Shown here in pieces: positions 63,642-64,000 of a stretch of DNA of 64,000 bases. Within the stretch, counting starts at the first letter, position 1; the number at the start of each line of letters is the position of its first letter. The stretch comes from Enterobacter oligotrophicus (GTDB lineage: Bacteria; Pseudomonadota; Gammaproteobacteria; Enterobacterales; Enterobacteriaceae). Location of the stretch: the NCBI RefSeq assembly GCF_009176645.1, contig NZ_AP019007.1, positions 124,001-188,000 of the forward strand, read 5' to 3'. Below the pieces are notes generated by a model. The model was not told the origin of the DNA. It saw only the letters and a list, made by a program, of their open reading frames with translations, and ran no database searches. A program made the position numbers and the translations under genes.

Positions 63642-64000
63642 TTATCGTTCCACCATTGCCAGCGTAAACCCGTCCCAACCCTTAACCCCCACCGTTTGCA
63701 ATGCGGTGGCGGTTAAACGCGGATTATCCCCAGTCATCTCGATAAACCGTCGCACCCCCTGCACGCGCGGGTCGTCGCTTTGCCCGTTAATCACTTCGCC
63801 ATCGCGCACCACGTTATCGCCGATAATCACCGTGCCGGGGCGGGAATAGTACAGCGCCCATTCCAGATAACCGGGGTTGTTCGGCTTATCTGCATCGATA
63901 AAAATCAGATCAAACGGAGGAATATCGCCAAGTTGCTCCAGCGATTTGAGCGCTGCGCCTTCAATTAACTCTATACGATCGTTCAACCCCGCCAGGCTGA
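63642..64000 (-). CDS. SAM-dependent O-methyltransferase, 5' end outside window
   Basis: The last about 119 codons of a class I methyltransferase of the caffeoyl-CoA O-methyltransferase-like family (O-methyltransferase 3). The frame is open to the right edge, so the true start is not in the window. Visible motifs are FDLIFIDADKPN (metal and SAM site), YLEWALYYSRPGTVIIGDNV and a C-terminal GWDGFTLAMVER. The substrate is unknown. Confidence 0.85.
   Translation of the reverse strand, partial: SLAGLNDRIELIEGAALKSLEQLGDIPPFDLIFIDADKPNNPGYLEWALYYSRPGTVIIGDNVVRDGEVINGQSDDPRVQGVRRFIEMTGDNPRLTATALQTVGVKGWDGFTLAMVER

Overview
The window is chromosomal DNA of a gammaproteobacterium of the family Enterobacteriaceae. 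Nearly every backbone gene has a close Escherichia coli K-12 counterpart in matching local order (ynfA-ynfB-speG-ynfC-ynfD-ynfE, rspA/rspB/ydfI/ydfZ/ydfH/ydfG/dcp, ldhA-ydbH-ynbE-ydbL, feaR/feaB/tynA, the paa cluster, azoR-hrpA). The cargo between these blocks differs from K-12. An Enterobacter-like genus is the best guess, but this cannot be settled without a database. No rRNA, tRNA, CRISPR array, intact prophage or insertion sequence is visible. No intergenic gap exceeds 300 bases.

Layout. 1-4.1 kb: anaerobic Tat-exported molybdoenzyme operon ynfE-ynfG-ynfH-dmsD (minus strand, dmsD cut by the window edge), with an FNR-like site and a leader that can pair over its own ribosome binding site. 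4.1-6.7 kb: ynfD, ynfC, speG, ynfB, ynfA. 6.8-17.7 kb: a sugar-acid catabolic region (rspA, rspB, an MHS permease, a uxaC-type isomerase, a GPH permease, ydfI, then ydfZ, a UspG-like gene, the GntR regulator rspR, and ydfG). The reactions implied are glucuronate to fructuronate (UxaC), L-gulonate to fructuronate (RspB), fructuronate to mannonate (YdfI) and mannonate to 2-keto-3-deoxygluconate (RspA). A shared 8-11 base motif next to rspA, ydfI and rspR is a candidate RspR operator. 17.8-19.9 kb: dcp.

20.1-28.5 kb: an AT-richer orphan type VI secretion (T6SS) island holding vgrG, a Tle3-type lipase effector, three tandem Tli3-like immunity genes, a PAAR-like gene and an unrecognised membrane-protein gene. 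Neighbouring genes overlap or nearly abut. No T6SS structural genes are here apart from a truncated hcp-like gene near 40 kb. 28.5-32.9 kb: ldhA and the outer-membrane lipid-homeostasis genes ydbH-ynbE-ydbL.

32.9-53.8 kb: aromatic amine and phenylacetate catabolism. TynA oxidises phenylethylamine in the periplasm, FeaB oxidises phenylacetaldehyde to phenylacetate under FeaR control, and PaaK/PaaABCDE/PaaG/PaaZ/PaaF/PaaH/PaaJ degrade phenylacetyl-CoA to central metabolites under PaaX control. A diguanylate cyclase gene sits between feaB and tynA. A two-gene module (Hcp N-terminal half fused to an unrelated tail, then a small membrane protein) sits between tynA and paaZ.

53.9-64 kb: ynfU, a two-gene unknown membrane module, mesD-mesX (a folate-independent methionine synthase system), a YaiL-like gene, an RluA-family pseudouridine synthase, azoR, hrpA, a REP/BIME repeat, and an O-methyltransferase gene cut by the right edge.

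The most interesting unexplained items are the T6SS island with its recombining immunity array and unknown membrane protein, the Hcp chimera locus, the ynfE leader hairpin and the unknown pair at 54.2-55.2 kb. Identifications rest on recalled family sequences and visible motifs, not on searches.
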